Shown: piece after piece, positions 61,389 to 64,000 of the stretch | How the letters are laid out: each line of letters begins with the position of its first letter | How positions within the stretch are numbered: the stretch's first letter is position 1 | Assembly: GCF_023147585.1 (NCBI RefSeq) | Contig: NZ_JAHXOZ010000005.1 | Coordinates: 62,001 to 126,000, forward strand | Origin: Micrococcus sp. EYE_212 | Lineage (GTDB): Bacteria; Actinomycetota; Actinomycetes; Actinomycetales; Micrococcaceae | DNA length: 64,000 nucleotides | Direction of reading: 5' to 3' | Made by a program: the position numbers and the translations under genes | The notes under the pieces: model-generated | The model's input: the letters and a program-made list of their open reading frames with translations, nothing else | Databases searched by the model: none | Told to the model about the DNA's origin: nothing

Positions 61389-62666
61389 TGCGTCGTAGGC
61401 CAGGAAGCCCGGCTGCCGCCGCATCAGCACGCTCACGCCCACCACGCACAGCACGCCGCCGGCCACGAGGGTGAGCCCCTCCCCGAGGAGGGTCGAGGCG
61501 CCGCCCGTGATCATCTCGCCGACGCGGGGGCCCCCGGCCACGACCACCACGAACACGCCCTGCAGCCGCCCGCGCAGCCGGTCCGGCGTCGCGGCCTGCA
61601 GGATGGTGCTGCGGAAGACGCCCGAGACCGAGTCCGCCGCGCCGGCCACCGCCATGCACGCCACGCACAGCGCCATCGCGAGACCGAGGCGCGGGTCGCC
61701 CTCGGGCATCGAGCGCGCCCACCACACGACGCCGCCGAATGCGGCCACGGCGGCTCCCCACGCGCAGATCGAGAGGTAGACGCCCCAGCCCTGCGCCGTG
61801 ACACGCGTGAAGGAGCCGGAGAACAGGCCGGCGAGGAACGCGCCGGCGGCCATCGCGGCCAGCAGGATGCCGACGGCGGACTCGCCGCCGCCCAGGACCA
61901 CGCCGCCGATCGCGGGCAGCAGGGCGCGTGGGAATGCGGTGGCCATGGCCACGATGTCCGCGAGGAACGTCATGCGCAGGGTGGGCCGGGAGGCGAGGAA
62001 ACGGAGCCCCTCGACCACCGAGCCCAGCCCCACGCGCCCCGTCGGCGCGGCCTCGCCCTCCTCGCGCGCGGGCGGCAGCGGGGGAAGGCGCCACAGGGCG
62101 TAGAGCGCGGCGAGGAACGTGACCACGTCGATCGAGTACGTCCACGCGTACCCGGCGGTGGCCACGAGGACTCCGCCGAGCACCGGGCCCACCATCATGG
62201 CCACGGAGAAGGTCATCATGGTCAGGGCGTTGGCGGCGGGCAGCAGCTTCAGCCCCACGAGCGCGGGGACGATGGCGCCGCGCGTGGGCTGGTTGATGCC
62301 GGAGGCCCCGGAGTGCACGGCCACGAGGGCGTAGAGCAGGGGCACGGACTCGGTCCCCGCCCACGCGTGCGCCGCGATGCCCACGGTCGTCGCCCACATG
62401 ACGGCGGAGGAGCACAGCGCCACGGTGCGGCGGTCGTGGCGGTCTGCCACGGCGCCCCCGTACAGGCCCGCGACGACGAGCGGCACGAGCGCCGCCAGTC
62501 CCAGCAGGCCCACCGCGAAGGACGAGCCGGTCAGCGCGAAGACCTCGAGGGACACCGCCATGAGCGTGAGCTGGGTGCCCACGGAGGAGAGCAGGTTGCC
62601 CACCCACAGCCGCCGGTAGGCGGGCGAGACCTTCAGCGGCGTGAGGTCGGCGAGGAGGCGGGGCAC
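61371..62666 (-). CDS. MFS transporter (MFS_3/enterobactin-exporter-like)
   Basis: 431 residues, about 12 helices. YRRLWVGNLLSSVGTQLTLMAVSLEVF is helix 1, and GGAVADRHDRRTVALCSSAVM is the MFS loop 2-3 signature (G-x3-D-R-x-x-R-R). Domains are separated by a soluble loop near 200-225 (LPPLPPAREEGEAAPTGRVG). This family exports drugs or siderophores; the substrate is unknown. GTG 62666 with TACTCT 6 bases upstream; leaderless layout. Confidence 0.85.
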   Translation of the reverse strand: MPRLLADLTPLKVSPAYRRLWVGNLLSSVGTQLTLMAVSLEVFALTGSSFAVGLLGLAALVPLVVAGLYGGAVADRHDRRTVALCSSAVMWATTVGIAAHAWAGTESVPLLYALVAVHSGASGINQPTRGAIVPALVGLKLLPAANALTMMTFSVAMMVGPVLGGVLVATAGYAWTYSIDVVTFLAALYALWRLPPLPPAREEGEAAPTGRVGLGSVVEGLRFLASRPTLRMTFLADIVAMATAFPRALLPAIGGVVLGGGESAVGILLAAMAAGAFLAGLFSGSFTRVTAQGWGVYLSICAWGAAVAAFGGVVWWARSMPEGDPRLGLAMALCVACMAVAGAADSVSGVFRSTILQAATPDRLRGRLQGVFVVVVAGGPRVGEMITGGASTLLGEGLTLVAGGVLCVVGVSVLMRRQPGFLAYDARNPTP

Positions 62667-62672
62667 CGGGCC

Positions 62673-62678
62673 AGAGTA
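62673..62678 (-). promoter_or_regulatory. -10 box of MFS gene
   Basis: TACTCT on the minus strand, 6 bases (GGCCCG), GTG 62666. Confidence 0.5.
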
Positions 62679-62691
62679 GCCGCCCCCGCAC

Positions 62692-62734
62692 ACCACGACG
62701 GCGGGCACCCGCGGTGGGTGCCCGCCGTCGTGGT
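62692..62734 (-). terminator. Terminator after reductase gene
   Basis: Perfect 19-bp stem (62692-62710 with 62716-62734), 5-base loop, 18 bases after the reductase stop and directly before the MFS -10. Confidence 0.9.
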
Positions 62735-62752
62735 CGGGTCAGGTCGGGAGGA

Positions 62753-64000
62753 TCACTCCCCGCGGCTGATGCGCGTCATCTCGTCGCGGTCCACGACCTT
62801 GACGCGCTCGCGGGCCACCGGACCGGCCTCGGTGGCCGCCGCGCCGAGGGACTTCTCGTGCGCGTCGAGGGCGTGCCAGCCCTCCCACGTGGTCACGGGG
62901 ACGCCGCGCTCGGCGAGCAGCGCGAGCACCGCGTCCTCGGACGGGTCCTCGGCGGTCCAGAGGGCGTCCACGTCCTCGATCAGGTGCTGGATGGTCTCGA
63001 GCGAGTCGCCCTTCGTATGGCCGATCAGGCCCACGGGGCCGCGCTTGATCCAGCCTGAGGCGTAGAGCCCCGGCACGGCATTCCCGTCCGCGTCGAGCAC
63101 GCGGCCCTCGGCGTTCGGGATGACGCCGCGGGCGTCGTCGAACTCCACGCCGTCCACGGGCGAGCCGAAGTAGCCCACCGCGCGGTAGACGGCCTGCACG
63201 GGGTAGTCCGCGGTCTCCTCGGTCGGGCGGACCCCGCCCTCCCCGTCCAGCTCCATGCGGCGCATGCGCAGACCGTCGAGGCGGCCGTCGCCGTCGGCGT
63301 CGAGGAACGCCTCCGGGGCCTGGAGGAAGTGCAGGTGGAGGCGGCGGGAGGCCTGCTCCGTGCGGTCCTCCTGCTCCATGAGCCAGTTGGTGAGCGTGCC
63401 CACCATGGTGCGCACCTGGTTGTTCTCCGCGATCGCCTTCTCCGAGCCGGCGTCGAAGTCGAAGTCCTCCTCGTAGAGCACGATGTCCACGTCGCGGGAG
63501 TGGGCCAGCTCGCGCAGCTCCAGCGGGGTGAACTTCACCTGCGCCGGGCCGCGGCGGCCGAAGACGTGCACGTCCGTGACCGGCGAGGACGTGAGCGCGC
63601 GGTACACGTTCTCGGGGATCTCCGTGACCAGGAGGTCGTCGGCGTGCTTGGAGAGGATGCGGGCCACGTCCAGGGCCACGTTGCCGTTGCCGATCACCGC
63701 GACCTCGGTCGCGTCCATCGGCCACTCTCGCGGCACGTCCGGGTGGCCGTCGTACCAGCTCGCGAAGTCGGCGCCGCCGAACGAGCCCTCGAGCTCCACG
63801 CCGGGCACGTCCAGGCTCGCGTCGCGCACCGCGCCGGTGGAGAACACCACGGCGTCGTAGTGGCGGCGCAGGTCCTCGAGGGTGAGGTCCGTCCCGTAGT
63901 CCACGTTGCCGAGGAAGCGGATGTCGCCGCGGTCCATGACCTTGTGCAGGGCGGTGATGATGCCCTTGATGCGCGGGTGGTCCGGGGCCACGCCGTAGCG
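62753..64000 (-). CDS. fprA: Ferredoxin-NADP+ reductase, FprA-type, partial (5' end outside window)
   Basis: About 416 visible residues of the glutathione-reductase-like adrenodoxin-reductase (FprA) family, whose members are about 450-470 long; the FAD-binding start lies beyond the right edge. The visible part opens with RYGVAPDHPRIKGI, then YDAVVFSTGA, the NADPH fold VAVIGNGNVALDVARIL and VFGRRGPAQVKFTPLELREL. The FAD end is GLYASGWIKRGPVGLIGHTKGD. It moves electrons between NADPH and ferredoxin, for example to P450 or Fe-S systems. The C-terminal 60 residues after the fold are family-typical. Confidence 0.93.
   Translation of the reverse strand, partial: RYGVAPDHPRIKGIITALHKVMDRGDIRFLGNVDYGTDLTLEDLRRHYDAVVFSTGAVRDASLDVPGVELEGSFGGADFASWYDGHPDVPREWPMDATEVAVIGNGNVALDVARILSKHADDLLVTEIPENVYRALTSSPVTDVHVFGRRGPAQVKFTPLELRELAHSRDVDIVLYEEDFDFDAGSEKAIAENNQVRTMVGTLTNWLMEQEDRTEQASRRLHLHFLQAPEAFLDADGDGRLDGLRMRRMELDGEGGVRPTEETADYPVQAVYRAVGYFGSPVDGVEFDDARGVIPNAEGRVLDADGNAVPGLYASGWIKRGPVGLIGHTKGDSLETIQHLIEDVDALWTAEDPSEDAVLALLAERGVPVTTWEGWHALDAHEKSLGAAATEAGPVARERVKVVDRDEMTRISRGE

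Overview
The window is a very GC-rich stretch of actinobacterial chromosome. The order of the S10, spc, str, rpoBC, rplJL and rplKA-nusG-secE blocks, the mycothiol synthase gene, and the -10 boxes of the TAnnnT type all fit Micrococcaceae. Micrococcus, possibly M. luteus, is the closest fit I can name from memory; I have not checked this by any search. Nothing looks like a prophage, insertion sequence, CRISPR array or recent island. The window cuts rpsE at the left edge and a ferredoxin-NADP reductase gene at the right edge.

From 1 to about 28000 almost everything reads on the minus strand and is translation and transcription machinery. The order is the spc operon (rplN to rpsE, without rpsN), the S10 operon (rpsJ to rpsQ), two small membrane-protein genes, the str operon (rpsL, rpsG, fusA, tuf), a plus-strand FemX-like ligase, rpoB-rpoC, rplJ-rplL, rplK-rplA, nusG, secE and tRNA-Trp. 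These operons have Shine-Dalgarno sites, tight ATGA/GTGA overlaps, GTG starts, strong hairpin terminators and, where I could find them, two-box promoters.

From 28000 to 64000 the content is mixed housekeeping. It includes aspC, a PspC-type two-component system facing a PspC membrane protein, pfkA, ygfZ, a nitrobindin-like protein, mshD, a Nudix/phosphatase fusion, a membrane protein with a YtrA-type GntR regulator, thyA-folA, asd, murB with two MaoC-type hydratases, a Tat-exported SH3 protein, tRNA-Met and tRNA-Thr, a DEAD-box helicase, an amidohydrolase, the cbs-metB transsulfuration operon, an AlkA-type glycosylase, an acyl-CoA ligase, tRNA-Tyr, yajQ, an MFS transporter and the reductase.

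The most striking signal is a repeated layout at the start of single genes in this second half. A TAnnnT or CAnnnT hexamer is followed by exactly 6 or 7 bases and then the start codon, with no Shine-Dalgarno site. I count 16 such starts. This predicts leaderless mRNAs for metabolic and membrane genes, while ribosomal and RNA polymerase operons use leadered mRNAs. In two cases (thyA and asd) the TAG stop codon of the upstream gene is itself the first half of the -10 box. Other points worth a look are a perfect TGTGA-N6-TCACA site just downstream of the acyl-CoA ligase -10, an 8-bp-arm operator in front of the GntR operon, a repeat cluster between the two divergent PspC genes, a 59-bp palindrome after asd, and an exported-protein gene that lacks a normal start codon.
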